Positions 20,812 to 35,349 of a stretch of 64,000 nt of DNA are shown piece after piece (the stretch's first letter is position 1; each line of letters opens with the position of its first letter). The notes under the pieces are model-generated. The model made no database searches. It was not told where the DNA came from and saw only the letters and a program-made list of their open reading frames with translations. Origin of the DNA: Pholiota molesta (lineage: Eukaryota; Basidiomycota; Agaricomycetes; Agaricales; Strophariaceae); NCBI GenBank assembly GCA_014925825.1, contig JACGCK010000007.1:806001-870000 (forward strand), in the 5' to 3' direction. The translations under genes were made by a program, and so were the position numbers.

Positions 20812-22183
20812 TCAAGACTTGCCAAAGAATGACACGATTGTTCCTTTAGCGCTCGGTGAGGCCTATATACAATTGATTTCGTTACAGAAGCACTATGAAG
20901 ATAGTTATTGCCAACTGACCTTAGCAGCCTTTCGCTTAGTTGGAGATGGTTTGACTTGTGTCTTCGATGGAGTCTGACAAAATGAGTGTGTTGAACTATT
21001 TGAACTAAAATGATGGCGATCGAGAACGAGACCTACCTGTTTAGAGTCATCTTCTTTCTTTTCGGTTTTTGTGCGCTTACTCGGACGACTGGTCGACTCT
21101 GTGGTCTCGGCTTCTTCATCCTTCACTCTAGAAGGGGATGGACTCGTTTCGGATTTCCGTTTCTGAGATGTTGTTGGAGTTTTGGAAGGGGAAGCAGTAG
21201 CTTGTTTGGAGAACATGGCCTTGATCCCATCTCGGCGCTCTGCGACTGGCTTGATGAAACTGGGAGACTCGGTCCCTACCTTACCAACTTCCTTCGATAC
21301 AGCATAACTAAGATAAGACCTCAATGTATAGGGGTTCAAGGAAGGCAGAGTCCCAACACGCACCATTCTAGTGGTACGGATGCATCGTTGTATGGCTGGA
21401 CCATCTTCGTCAGCTCAGGTGTCCAGGTTTGCGAGGACGTGTCGAGCCACCGCATTACTGCATCATGGTTGGTAAGGAAGACGGGTTGACGGTCATGAAG
21501 CCAGGAGAATTCCTTGTTGGCCTCTGTCGTAACGATTGTGAATGTCCATAGCTTTTTGCCTGGCAAGATGACAGGCGGTTGAGACCTTGCCGTATGCAAA
21601 GGAGATTCTCACAGGTACCTTCCAAAATAACGGAGTCATAGAGTCCGGCCATGAGTAATATCTTGTTGTCTTTGCGTTTAATAAAATGAGGGATTTTGTC
21701 TTTCCCCTTCGTTAGCCATTCGTAGTAGCTAAACAACCAAAATGATTATAAAATCAATAGGGGAGCCTGATGCAGCAGATAGTCGCACCCTTGGCATGGA
21801 ATAGCACATCTATTTTTGCCTTTGATACTCCCCCACAACCCTCCACCTTCAATGAGATTCTCAGCGCGAGCGTTGATTGTATTTAGCGACTTGTCTTCGA
21901 ATTTGCTCCAATGCGGGACAAGCCCCCATTTCATAGTCTGCATAATAATGGCATTATCGTTTGCTCCTCCCGGTTCTGCGTTGCGGTGGCGGATTACAGG
22001 TACCTGGGTACGCGGAGCGATATTGTATCTCGGAACGAATTCGTCCTCTCCCTCCCATTCTGCGATTTCAATATCGTATCCAGCGAGTTCTTCGATCTCA
22101 TCTCGCTAGAGAAATCATAAGAATGCAGCGCAAGTGAAGCAGTGTATACATACGGTGAGACGGAGAGAAAAGCGCCCACACAT
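20812..22183 (-). CDS. HMCES: SRAP-domain abasic-site processing protein (HMCES/YedK family)
   Basis: Seven exons in frame (22183-22154, 22105-21789, 21728-21619, 21559-21364, 21307-21037, 20973-20920, 20862-20812) give 342 residues. The protein starts MCGRFSL, and Cys2 is the residue that forms the thiazolidine crosslink with abasic sites in single-stranded DNA. Further family motifs are PRYNIAPRTQ, MKWGLVPHWSK, NARAEN (the catalytic-site Asn), RCAIPCQG..YEW (the active-site Glu) and LHDRQPVFL. After the domain there is a Ser/Lys/Glu-rich nuclear-type tail (PSKRTKTEKKE). The protein ends GTIVSFFGKS, reminiscent of a PCNA-binding PIP box. It shields abasic sites at replication forks. The gene is intact and divergent from TAF8. 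Confidence 0.93.
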
Positions 22184-22347
22184 GAGTGATGTAAGTATGA
22201 AGAAAGGGGTGGAGATTGGTTTTGGTATGTTTGTCGAGAGCGTGGGAATGTTCCAATATGCGGACGGGCGGTGGCAGCCAACAACGACCTCGACACCGGC
22301 GACGACCTCGACACCCATCTCGCCCTCTTCGTCGCCGAAACTCTCTC
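22184..22347. promoter_or_regulatory. Divergent promoter region between the SRAP and TAF8 genes
   Basis: Only 164 bases separate the start codons of two genes transcribed away from each other, so both promoters and 5' leaders must overlap here. No TATA box is obvious. A direct repeat of ACCTCGACACC-like units lies near 22288-22317. Confidence 0.45.
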
Positions 22348-24264
22348 ATGGACAGCGGTGCACACAAACTACTAGAATCTGCAACACAACGCACCCTCCA
22401 TGCACACGCTTTCTCGCGCTCATCAAGCCAGGCTTCCGCCGTTCTTACCGATCTCCTCTCCCGCTATCTCACCTTGCTGAGTGCCACCTGTGCAAAATAC
22501 GCCCAACACGCGGGAAGGACGGGTTGACTGTACACGACGCAATAAGCGCGCTTGACGACCTCGGTGTGAGCTTAGACGAGCTCAGTGAATACTGTTCCAC
22601 CGAAGGAAAAGAGTTGAATCGTTATGCTCTATACTCGGCCAGACGTGTTGAGGACCTGCACGAGTTTAAATGTATGTTGGTTGCCGTTCTGCTGCCTCTA
22701 AATCTCATCTCTTCCAGCCCAACTCGCCGAGGGACTCCGCCAGGACCGTGATGATGCGATTCCGCTTCAATACATGCGCGTTCCGACTCCTCTCCTCGAT
22801 CAGGAGGAAACAGACGAAGAAGAAGAATCGGAGGTTGAGGACGAAGAAATGGACCACGACGACGACCTCGAAATGCAATTGATGACTTTGACGACGATTC
22901 ACGGTTTGACGCACAAAATTCGATTGACATGGATGTCGATGCCGCATCTTCTAGTCAACTTGGCGAGCTGAGACATAAAAGACGACCGCCACGACCTACG
23001 ACACCTCCACTGCCGCTATCTCCGATTTCCAACCCTTCCTCACCCCAGCGCAAGCGCGCCCGTATGTCTAACTGGGATCCGCCAGAACACATACCTGACT
23101 TCTTGCCTCCTTTCCCCACCATATCCGATGATATACCTCCATCCACCTCGGATGTTCCTCCTACACCCCAAATCACACCCCTTACACTACCACTCTCCTC
23201 CCATCTGCCAGAGACATCACCAGAAAAGCCATCTGTAACCCTTTCGCAATCGCTGACAACCGCTGCAGCTTCCGATATACTCGTCCAAGTTCCATACTCT
23301 CAATCCTCCCTAGCTTCGGTGCCAGAATGGCACCTCCCTTCAGCTCCGCCTCCGTCATCGTCATCATCTTTGATCCGTCAACCGAACCTGCCGACCCCCC
23401 AAGTTGAACCCTCTCTGCTCTCGGCCTATCACTACATCCTCACCCACCCCCCACCACCCGAGCTGCCGCCTCTAAACCCACAGCGGCATAAAGTCGCCAT
23501 GTCGCTCATCAAGCAGACGCAAACGAATCCACGCTGGAATCCAGCCGATACACTTTTCGGGAGCGTTGGGCCCTGTCCGCCACGAGTGGCCACCATTCAG
23601 CCCTCGTATCCAGTCGCGATTGGTGACGGCGGTAAAGATGGCGCCGATAAGAACCTGAAGCTTCCGCCGACCGCGTCGAGGCCGGTTTCGGGGAGCGAGA
23701 GGATAGCGCCGTTTGTCAGCCAGCAGACATCGAGGATTCCGGACCTGGCAAGACAGATACTTCCGGTACGTCGCTTATTTCGATTTACTGACCTCATTGA
23801 TATGCTCATATTCTTATTTTGACAATCTATCTATGTCTTTTTTACGTGAAGCCTACAATCCTTACGCGTACAAGTCGTCTCTCTCACCCACCTGTCCTCA
23901 CCCGCGGGAGCAAGCCCCTACTCTATGGCCACGGCATCGCCGCTCCCTGGAACGCCAACGCCGTCTCCACCGGGCCAGACGGCAACATCCTCCCCACACC
24001 GCTCGCCTCCAAGCCCAAAGACGGCCCCATGGTCAATGGGACTGCGGCGCGAATGGGGCCGGTCGCGACAGCAAGGAGGTGGTAGTGAAGCCACTCCTAC
24101 CTGATGCGCGCTTGTTTGCGACATGGGACTATGAGGCGAAGGACTTTAGGGTGCCGCTTAACCCGGTGGTAAAGGGGAGGACTCGGATGGGAAGTGTGCA
24201 GGGGGCGGGCAGTGGGGTGATTTCGCTTGGAGGTGCGGGGACGAGGAGTAAAGGCGTCAAGTGA
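22348..24264 (+). CDS. TAF8: TAF8-like TFIID subunit (histone fold plus TAF8 C-terminal motif)
   Basis: The N-terminal 105 residues or so form a bromodomain-associated histone fold: AHKLLESATQRTLHAHAF, LTDLLSRYLTLLSATCAKYA, TVHDAISALDDLGVSLDELS and NRYALYSARRVEDL. An acidic stretch follows. Then comes the short TAF8 C-terminal motif (WDPPEHIPDFLPPFPT, about 23074-23120), a Pro/Ser-rich region, and a conserved ending (DARLFATWDYEAKDFRVPL). Exons are 22348-22671, 22718-23765 and 23852-24264. TAF8 pairs with TAF10 by its histone fold inside TFIID. Three single-base frame breaks are needed: near 22523 (inside the histone fold, GGTTG where GGTTTG is expected), near 22870 in the acidic run, and near 24080. 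Conserved sequence continues on both sides of each, so sequence error is likely. It could alternatively be a related TAF3-type protein. Confidence 0.75.
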
Positions 24265-24900
24265 ACGCGGGTCTATCCGTGCGCGAGGGAATAAGGGTGT
24301 GTGTGTGTATGAGGACATGGCTATTGTTGACACCTAGAGCAAGTGAGCTTCGCGTTTTGTATTTGGTTATTCGGGCAGATTTTCTACATATCTGATTCCG
24401 TGCAGTTTCTTTCCTTTTAGAACATATTCCTTTTAGTATCCATGCTGTCGTGCTTTGTCTGTCTTTGAGGTTAATTTATTCCTTCTTTCCTTGGGAAATA
24501 ATCGTGTGTTGTGTCTGACCGAACCAATGGTTATTTTGATTGGGTCTCGACCTCCAGGCTGGAAAGAAGTGTCATAAGTACTATCGAATCATTAAAGAAC
24601 TGTGTATCTTTACCATTATCTCAACGGCAGGACCTGAAGACCTGGAGGCTGCAGCACTGCGATTGGCTTCATCGGTTCATCCTTCTATGTCTTAATTCTA
24701 TCTTTATAGTATACTACCCACGTCATAATTGGGTTTTTACCTACAGGAGAGATGCCGCCCTTCTATTGAGAAACTGGCACTGATAACTGATAGAAATAAA
24801 TACTTGTCGGATGCCCAATAATAAAATACACCTGATAGGGCCGTAAGTCTTTCTATGACTGAAGTGCATTGCAATAATTAGCTTATGGAGCAATTATACA
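24265..24900. other. No recognisable gene
   Basis: 3' flank of the TAF8 gene followed by AT-rich sequence. The short open frame at 24511-24783 has no supporting features. Confidence 0.4.
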
Positions 24901-24949
24901 CGTCGAAGCTTCAGAAAAACATCCTATTCCCGCGATAAACCTCCGCTGA

Positions 24950-25140
24950 GACGCTCTACCATATATAAGTATCTGACATCTAGAATTGGCGCTCAGTACT
25001 CATCCCATCTTTTACCCCTCATGTACGTTCACATCCCTATTCGCTACAATAGCTGACCCATCCACATTCTCTATCGACAGTTGGCAGTTGGTATGTTTGA
25101 CTCAGACGTTGATGATTATTCTGACGAATGTTGACCACAG
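24950..25140 (+). promoter_or_regulatory. Promoter and 5' leader of cysteine-rich peptide gene, copy A
   Basis: A CCCGCGATAAACC block (about 24929-24941) lies upstream of a TATA box ATATATAAGTA near 24961. A leader intron (GTATGT at 25091 to CCACAG at 25140) follows. The same order of elements precedes copies B and C. Confidence 0.5.
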
Positions 25141-25170
25141 TAGCTACGCACAGATTTCGAATCTTGAAAC

Positions 25171-25340
25171 ATGTGGAATGTAAGAGACGTCCCGTTGAAT
25201 GGTGCAATTGGCCCTGCAAAGAGGACTGCGATTGCGGTTGCAATTGCGGTGAACCAGGGACGGAAACAACAAATGGATGCGACGCGTGCAAAGCCGCACT
25301 ATTCGGGTCCGGAGGTGGTGGGTGTACCTGTGATGAATGA
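25171..25340 (+). CDS. Small cysteine-rich peptide, metallothionein-like, copy A (one-base frame break)
   Basis: A peptide of about 55 residues starting MWNVRDVP, with no signal peptide, so probably cytosolic. It carries ten Cys in about 45 residues, grouped as CNWPCKEDCDCGCNCG, CDAC and a C-terminal CTCDE. The CxC and CxxC spacing, small size and lack of hydrophobic core resemble metallothioneins, which bind Zn, Cu or Cd. That function is inferred. One base is missing near 25190 relative to copies B and C (GACGTCCCG-TTGAA against GACGTCCCGATTGAA). Without it the Met is out of frame with the Cys-rich part. The stop is TGA at 25338-25340. A leader intron and a TATA box precede it. Confidence 0.55.
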
Positions 25341-26996
25341 GTCGTGTAAAAGATGGATTGGGAAGAGTATACCTCCACAGTTTTTTTTTTTTTTCTTTGC
25401 AAGAGGAGTGCGTATTTTACTAGTCAATATAACTGCTAAACTCAACGTAACAACGTAAAGGTTTCCGCATTCGTGGCTTGCAGTGCTGCTTCCGAACGTT
25501 TGTAGCATGTAGGCTCATAGTAATCCATATTGATTTTGAATATTGAATCCACTGGGTGATTTGACTTACGGAAGAAGTTTCAAGTTATCCTGTTTGAGCA
25601 TTTGATTCTAAGACTTATTGATTTCTCGATACAGCATATCGTTTAACTCTATCTGGTATTTATCAACCGTCATAGCCACAGCCACTGGCCAGAGACCTGG
25701 ACCATGGATATCCCATTCCCTCGAAAAGATAAGTGCACAGTAGTGAAATGATAGGAGTGTACGGAGTGTTCGGATTCAGCGTTGATATAGCGGGTGCTGA
25801 CAGTGACAATACCTGTATGTGCAAACCCAGATGCGTGAGCTTTGTCGGCTCTACACTTCAGTTTATTTGCGACACTGCATCAGAACGCCGAACACATATT
25901 GTGGGCTGGACGCGCCAGGGTTCAAACGTGGACTTTCGCAAGGCGGCACATGGGGATGCAGACGGTACTCTCGTGGGACAGCATGAGTAGTAGGCGGAAC
26001 GGACAAGTTCTGCACCCGTCCGCTGTAAGGTGAGCAGCGTGCGCAGCTTCGCATTCGTCATTTTGGCCGACGCGCACCGACGGAGGTGGACGCTGTAAGA
26101 CGTGCGAGGGGCCCCTGTGAGAACTGTTGCGGGGCTGCATAACAGCCAAGCTCAACCATCGACGTGAGCGCAGTGGGAGAAAGGCGGCATGTACGAAGAT
26201 GTCGATGGCTGCAGGGAGCCGGGGGTGCTGGAAGGGCAGAGGAGTTGACACGGGGGCTCTTGTGTTAGCTCTCGCGCGACATTGCAAGGTAGAAGAAGGG
26301 TGGATGACGGTGCGCGCAACGGATACGTAGGATGCACGAGGTGAGGGGAGTTGCAGGTAAACATTAGCTACGGCTCGTTCGTCCTTGGGGCCTATGGTGT
26401 GCCTTGCTGCACACAATTCCGCTCGCTCAGCTGAAGGCGTGGCTCGGCTCTAAAACATGTGAGGTGTACGGGACCATTGTATGGCGTGAAGGGTGCCACA
26501 GAGATGGATTGAGGGGAGGGTAGGCGTTCGTGCCGTGATTGCAAAAGGCAAGGCAAAGTACTTAAGCCTTGGCCCTTGCGAAATGAGGAAGGTGACAACG
26601 GCGGTGGAAGTCACAGTCCTGATGGTTGCAGAGTATCATGGTAAGCTCATGCTCACTGAGTACAGGACGGCGAGGAAGGGTTACCTAGGGCGTTAATCGA
26701 TGATTCCTTCGCCGGCTCTCAACTTTCTACTACGCGTTGCCGCCCTCATACTTTCTGTTCCATTGTCCGGCCATGTTCGATTTTTCCAGGGAAGGTCATG
26801 AGGTGTGGCGGTCACGGAGATGGTGCAGTGGACGATGCACGAGGTTGGCAGGGCAGTGGTAGTGGTCAAGTAGTGGTACACGGTCCGGGTAAGAGCAACT
26901 TGAAGAGCGGAGTTTGAATTAACGACGGATCACTCAAGTTGAACATCTTCGTCCTGGGCCACTTCAAAATGAAATCCAATCTCAACAGCTGCCACC
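25341..26996. other. Long stretch without a recognisable gene
   Basis: Several open frames of 60-165 codons overlap on both strands between 25733 and 26700, but none shows family motifs, splice structure or biased composition. A T-run of 15 or more sits at 25380. A GC-richer block (25850-26600) may be an eroded gene or element, but nothing can be named. Confidence 0.4.
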
Positions 26997-27897
26997 ATGG
27001 CTGCTCCTGCACCTCCTCCAACATACCCCTATAAAATCCAAAGCCTCCGCCAAGCAAACCCCACTCTGCCTGTCCTCGGCGTTCTAGATGTCGATCGCGA
27101 AATTGTAGCAAATACCCCAATCGATCCAACAAACCTTACCAATGCAAAGGATGTTGCCACAAAGCTGAAAGCCACGCTAGGTAAGTCATCCATGACAACT
27201 AACCTGTCTGATATATTGATGGCTGCAATACAGAGTCCCCGCTTAATCCTGGAGTGACAGAACAGATGGTACAGAGTGCAGAGCTCAGAGTTACGGCCAT
27301 TGAAGCAGCACGTTCGCCCCCTTCCATTCTTTCTTGCGTTCCATCACTCACATAGGACATTAGATGCCGCCGCAGAGTATGGCACCCTTGGACTAATGGC
27401 AGGAACAGCCAGAGTCTTAGAGCGCCTGGACGCTATAGAGGCTCGCCAAATTGCAATGGAGGGTCGCCAAACTGCGATAGAGAATTCCTTAGCCACCATT
27501 AGAGCTGGTGTTCTACTCAACAATACCATGATCTATAATCAACGAGTGATCGCACGCAATTTGCTCAAACAGCCAGATTGTCAGCCGCTCCGTAAAACTG
27601 TACGTTTTCCTCAAATCTGGATTACTACCTCCTCACCACCTTCTCTAGGTCGCGGGCCATGGTTTGGAGCTTGCTAAGGCTGTCACTCGAGGGCACGAAC
27701 AAAGGTCTTTGACTGCACCCCTTGAGCCAGCAGCTATTGGGTCCTTACCACCATACTTTATGACCAATCTTACCACTATTCCCAGCAAGGATATCACCAA
27801 ACTCATTATATTTTACAATGACGACTTCGGTATTCTTGAGGATGATGATGAGGGTACCCGACGTGCTAAACTTATCTCATTTCTGTCACGCTATTAA
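26997..27897 (+). CDS. Hypothetical protein with a central coiled coil
   Basis: Four exons (26997-27180, 27234-27311, 27364-27599, 27649-27897) join in frame to 248 residues ending at TAA 27895-27897. The introns are 53, 52 and 49 bases with GT...AG ends and kept phases (1, 1, 0). The N-terminus is Pro-rich (MAAPAPPPTYPYKIQSLRQ). The centre has a heptad-like segment in which near-identical units repeat (RLDAIEARQIAMEGRQTAIE), suggesting a short coiled coil. The C-terminal third is acidic before a basic end (DDDEGTRRAKLISFLSRY). No known domain is recognised. The regular structure and composition make it a convincing but uncharacterised gene, probably restricted to basidiomycetes. Confidence 0.7.
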
Positions 27898-28191
27898 AAC
27901 TTGTCTCTCGTCTTACATACTCTACGCAACCAGATTCTATGCAACCAGTGTGTATAACAGTTCTTCAGCATGAATAATTCTAATGTGTTTGGCTATAGAT
28001 ATTCCTCAACTTAAAAGCACTTGTGGACTGGGCAGCTAGCTTTTGCGTGACCCAGTGTGGCTGGTGTGTTTTCGCGCGCAGCAGCTTTGCCATTCTCAAC
28101 AGCGCAAAAAGCGGCCTAGAACACATACTTTTGCATCGCCACCCAAACCCAAACACCAACACCAACACTCTCCTCCTCACCCTCAGTCACC

Positions 28192-30982
28192 TCACACATA
28201 CACCACCACCTCCCCGCTCCCAAGCCGCCACTCCGCCTCCGCACCCTCCACATCGAAGTCGCGCTGGCGCTTCAGCCGCAGCGCACGCTCCACCGCCGCC
28301 TGCCGGCGCCGATCGCGGTCCTCGCCGCCCTCGCGCGTCCGCGGGGCCCCAGCGCCAGCCTGCGCTTGCCCAGGCGCGCCCGTGTCGGCGGCGTACGCGC
28401 CCCCGACGCGGGCGACGATCTCGGCGTCCGAGACAGCGAGGTCGAGGTCCAGCGGCGCGCGCCTCGGGATGTGCAATGATAGCGATCGTGGGCCGAGGTC
28501 GAGCGCGGCGTGTTGGATAAGGGCAGGTGTCTACGGTGTCAAAAGGGAGGGGGTTAGCCAGAGTGGGGCGGTGGAGGCTGGTGAGGAATGCAAAAACAAG
28601 GAAAATGAAAATAATGGGCAGAAAGGATGAAACTCGATATCGTACGACCGGTTTGGGGTAGACGATGAGGCGAACATCAATATTAAATAAAGGTGAAGAA
28701 TGACGAAGGAAACGTCAGCGGGGAAGATGGCCGGACCAGGCGCGGCGCAACGTAGCGCAGCTCATTGCGAGTGATAATGACAGGATAACCATTATAAAAT
28801 TGGAAATGGGAGCGACAACGAAGTGAAAGCGATACGGAGAATGAGAATTCCGGGCAAAGTACGGACGACGTGAAAGCCAAACCACGGAAGTAATACCCAA
28901 TAAGTTGAGGGATCAGATGCATGAATACGAAGGTGCCACAAAAGCTGGAGAGAAAGGCGAGATGGGGCGCAGAAAGCAGCCACACGCGATGGATCCCATG
29001 CAGAAGCAGCTAGGTTAGAGGCCCACCCAGATGCACCTCATACATGGCCGCCATAAACGCCGGCATCTCTACAGTATCCCAGGCCAATCTAACACCAGAA
29101 AGAAACCAAACATAAAAATCGAGAAATTCTGGCCAACAAAGAAGCGCATCGCGGAAGGCACTCACGCCGACGTCCATCAGCGTAGCTGCCCAAATATCTT
29201 GAGTATTTAAAATGGAAATCGATGTAACAGCGCGAACAGCGGCGCAGGCGCGACGCCAGAGTGGCGAACACGGCCCACAGAAGATTGCACGAGTCTACAT
29301 GGACATAGTATGCATCCACCCTGGTCTCCACCGATATTAAGCGCCGGCTCTGCATCTCCTCGAGAATCGCTCTTTCGATGAACCGTTTGATGAGATGATG
29401 GATAGATGGATACGCCGAGGTCGGAAATCAAATGAAGCGACTTCAGGAATAGGCATGGAGTATAGAGAACATGAACGAAAAGGTGCAAAGGATGCCTGAC
29501 GAGCGAGTCAATCCAATCCAAGTGTGCGCATGTAAGCGATTCGCAACCTGAACTTAGATTCCTGCCCGCCTCGAAACCAATTGACCATGCTTTGACAAAT
29601 CGCAACGATAGAAATAGACAAAGGCAAGGAGATATAGATATGCCAAAAAAAATGACCAGCCGTTATAAGATGATCGTCGCCTGCAAACGGGTACATCAGG
29701 GCGTAGACAAAGCTGCCGCAACGAGCAGCAATATCAGTCGCGTTCCCTCCTGCATCACGTAGCCACGAACGCACGAAGTCCAATCCGGATGAAAAACGAA
29801 ACAAAGAAAGAAAAACAGAAGTGGGAGACGCGACGGGAAAAAAACTCACCAACCCGGGCACGCGCACCGTAATCTTCAATCTCGTTTTCCCTCCTTTGTC
29901 CTTCTCCGTTGCGGTCCAATCCCACTCGAGCGGCGCACGCTCATCCACATCCACATCCATACCCGCATCAGCCCCACGCAATGCAGTAGGCGACGCGGAC
30001 GGGGAGGCGGACAACGGCTTTTTGAGGATGCCTTTGAGCCCGGGGAGTGCGGTGCTCGTCGTAGAGGGTTTGGCGCCCGCCGGCGACGGCGATATCTCTT
30101 CGATCAAGGGCGCGCCCCCGCGTTGCTTGCCCTTACCCGACGGGGCGCCACCGGAATCTGCGATGTCCATGTCCATGGCCGCGGGGTGCGCTTCGGTGCG
30201 CTGTGCGGTCCGTGGGGCGCCTGGGAGAAGTGCGGTGGGGATGAGGACGGAGCGCGGTGCGAGCTTGCCCTTGCTCGCGATGTTTGGCGTGGCGATGGCG
30301 CGGGAGAGCGTGAGGCCCGTTTGGGCTTCGATGCGCTGGAGGGCGAGTTCTGTTGGTGATATGGGTATGTTTCGAGGACGAGGAAGATGAGGTTAACATG
30401 ATTTTGGGAATGCATAGAGAGAGAAGGAAACGGGACCCACCGACGAGGAAGATCTTGAACTCAGGATCACGCAGTGTGCGCGCCTTCACGCCCGAGTTGT
30501 ATATACAATCAAACACAAGCGACGGCTTACCCGCTGGACACCACATCAGCTTGACTATCGACAGTGCGCAATGCACGTAGATCAGAACGCGCCGCACGCA
30601 CCTTTATCCGTATCCTCCCGCGGAGGCGACACGATCACCGGGACGTACCACTCGCCCGCGCCGTCCACACCCGCCATCGCGTCCGCACCCTGCGCGTCGG
30701 GTTCGACACCCCGCATCGCGCGCTGCACCGCCTCCTCGCTGCCCTCCGGCGGCGGGGGCACGTTCGCGTCCCATGCGATGTTGACGAAGACCTTGGTGCC
30801 CTGCGGCACGGGGCGTGGCGCGCTCGGGGGTTCGAGCAGGGTTGTCTTGGTGGATGGGGGAGGCGATGGGGAGGGGGGAGGACGGCGGGCGCGAGGGTGT
30901 TGGTTTTGACGCAGAAGCCTGCTTTGGGCGCGAGTTGGATGCGCGTTTGGGCCGGCGGGTGGGCGCGTGAGCTTGAGGCCAT
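28192..30982 (-). CDS. PIH1: PIH1-domain protein (R2TP/HSP90 co-chaperone subunit)
   Basis: Exon 1 (30982-30602) starts MASSSRAHPP and contains the PIH1 start QGTKVFVNIAWDANVPPPPE and EWYVPVIVSPPREDTDK. Exon 2 (30533-30441) has GKPSLVFDCIYNSGVKAR and LRDPEFKIFLV. Exon 3 (30349-29850) has RIEAQTGLTLSRAIATPNI, then a disordered region and an acidic patch leading to KITVRVPGL. The last exon (28530-28192) encodes the C-terminal CS-like part (ALDLGPRSLSLHIPRRAPLD ... WRLGSGEVVVYV). Exons between 29849 and 28531 are unclear. A piece reading DVRLIVYPKP before 28649 fits just upstream of the last exon, and FDFRPRRIHLS near 29430 may be another. PIH1 links HSP90 through the R2TP complex to assembly of snoRNPs, RNA polymerase II and PIKKs such as TOR. 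One base is off in exon 1, near a C-run around 30880. Confidence 0.75.
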
Positions 30983-32240
30983 AGTGGTGGTGGTGATGGA
31001 AGAGGTGGAAGCGTGTGGGAAGGTGTGCGTCATCAGATCAAGGAACAAGTGAAAGCAGGAACGGAGGACATTTCGGGTATTATACGAAAATAAAAAACTC
31101 AATGTTATAAGTGAAAAATAAGAAATTAGCTCAGATGATGACTATGGATACTGCCCCCGTCCAGCCCACGTCCATTAGCACAATTGACTAACTATTAAAT
31201 TAGCTTACGGCATTGAAATAATTAATCATGTAGGGCACCAGGTAGAAGTTCTGATTACTAGCTAGCGAGGCAACAAGTCACATTGGAACGCACATGTGTC
31301 GTGTACCGTATGTGCATTCTCACTGGTTCTGCGAGCTAAATACGAGGAAAGCCCTATGCCAGCAATATCGCCGTCGGACTATCGGCGTCGATGATGCGGT
31401 GGTCAAACGTGGCAGAAATATTCTCTGAAAGATAATAAAATCCTAGATGGGAGTAGTAAGTAGTAAATCGACGATCCAAATATTCATCAAACACCTGTTG
31501 AATGTTAACTTGAAGTTAAACGTAACATCCAAACCAAACTGCATGGACGCAAGCATGTACATCGGTGGCTCCGCGAATCCGACTTCAGAATAACAAGCTT
31601 AAACTTAAGAATACCGCTTCAGCGATCCTCCGGGGAGGTATTCCGAATTCGTCTGCATGCAGCTCTGCCATTTCATTTTAGCCTGGCAGTCCAGCCCAGG
31701 GTAGCTACTGAGCTAGCGTGCGTAGCGTCTGAATCACCTGTCTCAGCGGATGATCGCGCGCCGCCGCTGCATGCAACAGGGTTCCCAGTGGATCGTTCGC
31801 GTCCGATTCCGAGAGAGGTGAATGCCACAGTGATATACGCGACGTTCGCGGCGCGAGTGCACTTTTCTCGCCACGGAAGACGGACAAACTGTAGGCAGAC
31901 CAGCCACGTCCGCGTCCGAGTCCTTTGAGAGCGGAGAAATACAAGGTCGAGCCAGAGCGCGAATCTGCAGCGACGTGGTAGGCGATCAAGCACGTGCGCA
32001 CGTCAAAGGGGAAGAAAACACGTGCTCCGAGATCGATCTGATTTGGCTGGAGTCATACTAATCTTCCAAAATCTTGCAGTAATCTTTGCGGGATTTCGAT
32101 TTCGATTTTGCTGCCAGTCCAGCCTACAGCCACAGTCCCAGCGCCCAAACGCCCACGACGCCCCTAATAGCCCGGTGCGAACCCAAGACAAACCACCGAA
32201 CCCGCACAACTACGCCTCATACCCCAAACGCCCATCCGCC
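30983..32240. other. Intergenic; one weak minus-strand open frame
   Basis: AT-rich sequence with no supported gene. An open frame on the minus strand (32001-31705, 98 codons, MRTCLIAYHVAADSRSG...) starts beside a CACGTG-containing stretch, but it has no recognisable motif, intron or neighbour support. The last part must hold the DAHP synthase promoter. Confidence 0.35.
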
Positions 32241-34421
<2,181 letters not shown>

Positions 34422-35298
34422 TGGGGTGGGGAGGGGAGGAGGTGGGAAGTACAAAAGTATTATTGCTTTCATTTCTGTTCTTTTTTTGCTTGCTTGCTTC
34501 TTTTTATCTATTTTCATTAGCTCTTCCGCCTGCCGTGTCATTCCCTTGCTTGCTGCTCGTTGTCCTTGCGTTGCTTGTTTACAATGCTAGGTTCGCATTG
34601 CTCTCCGTTCTGAACGATCCCAACCTCACAAACAGACACTCGCATGCACCATCCATATATTCATGTCTGATGTTCCATATACCTATATGTCTCCATGTCT
34701 CTACAAGTAGCTCGACAGGACCTGCTTGCACACCTACTTCTGCCCCAACCTTTCAGCTCCGACTCTCTTCATACCTGTATCCTGTTCCCATTCAAATCCT
34801 GTTACAACCATCTCGTGTACCCCAAAATTCTCGCTTTTTAACGTTACTACGTACTGGATCTATCTATCTCCTTTCTTTTTGCAAAAATAGAAGGGCGCTT
34901 GCAGTTTTTTATGGAGGCTTTGAGCGACATCTATTCCAATTGAAAGACGCCCTAGGGAGATTGTGCGTGAGTCAAATCTTAATAAAGTAAGGCAAGTAAT
35001 GGCTGCCGCTATCATTAGGTGATCAAACTATGTACATCAGCTCTAGAACGTATCCCAAAACCGACGAAGAATACATTGGAGTCACACGAATGGAAGACGT
35101 CTTTGTGATGCAACTATTTTGGAAATATATAGATACAGTTTTGACGACAGGCTTCCAGGTGGCCGGTGACTCACTGCGTCCTTTAACCACGGCTTTCAGC
35201 AGATTGATAATACGCCCTCTCAGCATGCGCAAGAATAAAGCACAGCTGATAGGACCGCGATCGTCCCAAATGACTTTCTATCCTATCATCATATCTAC
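34422..35298. other. No recognisable gene
   Basis: 3' flank of DAHP synthase. It is T-rich and long open frames there (for example 34418-34990) reflect low-complexity UTR sequence rather than a gene. Nothing else is supported. Confidence 0.4.
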
Positions 35299-35349
35299 AG
35301 AAGCACTTGATTAATAGAACACATCCAAGTACCCCAACCCAAAACATAT

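Noticed and set aside
25733..26700. Overlapping open frames on both strands, possible gene
   Set aside because: No motif, no splice structure, and mirror-image frames on opposite strands indicate chance open frames in a GC-balanced region.
30564..31052. Plus-strand open frame opposite PIH1 exon 1
   Set aside because: His/Arg/Gly-rich shadow. The PIH1 motifs are on the other strand.
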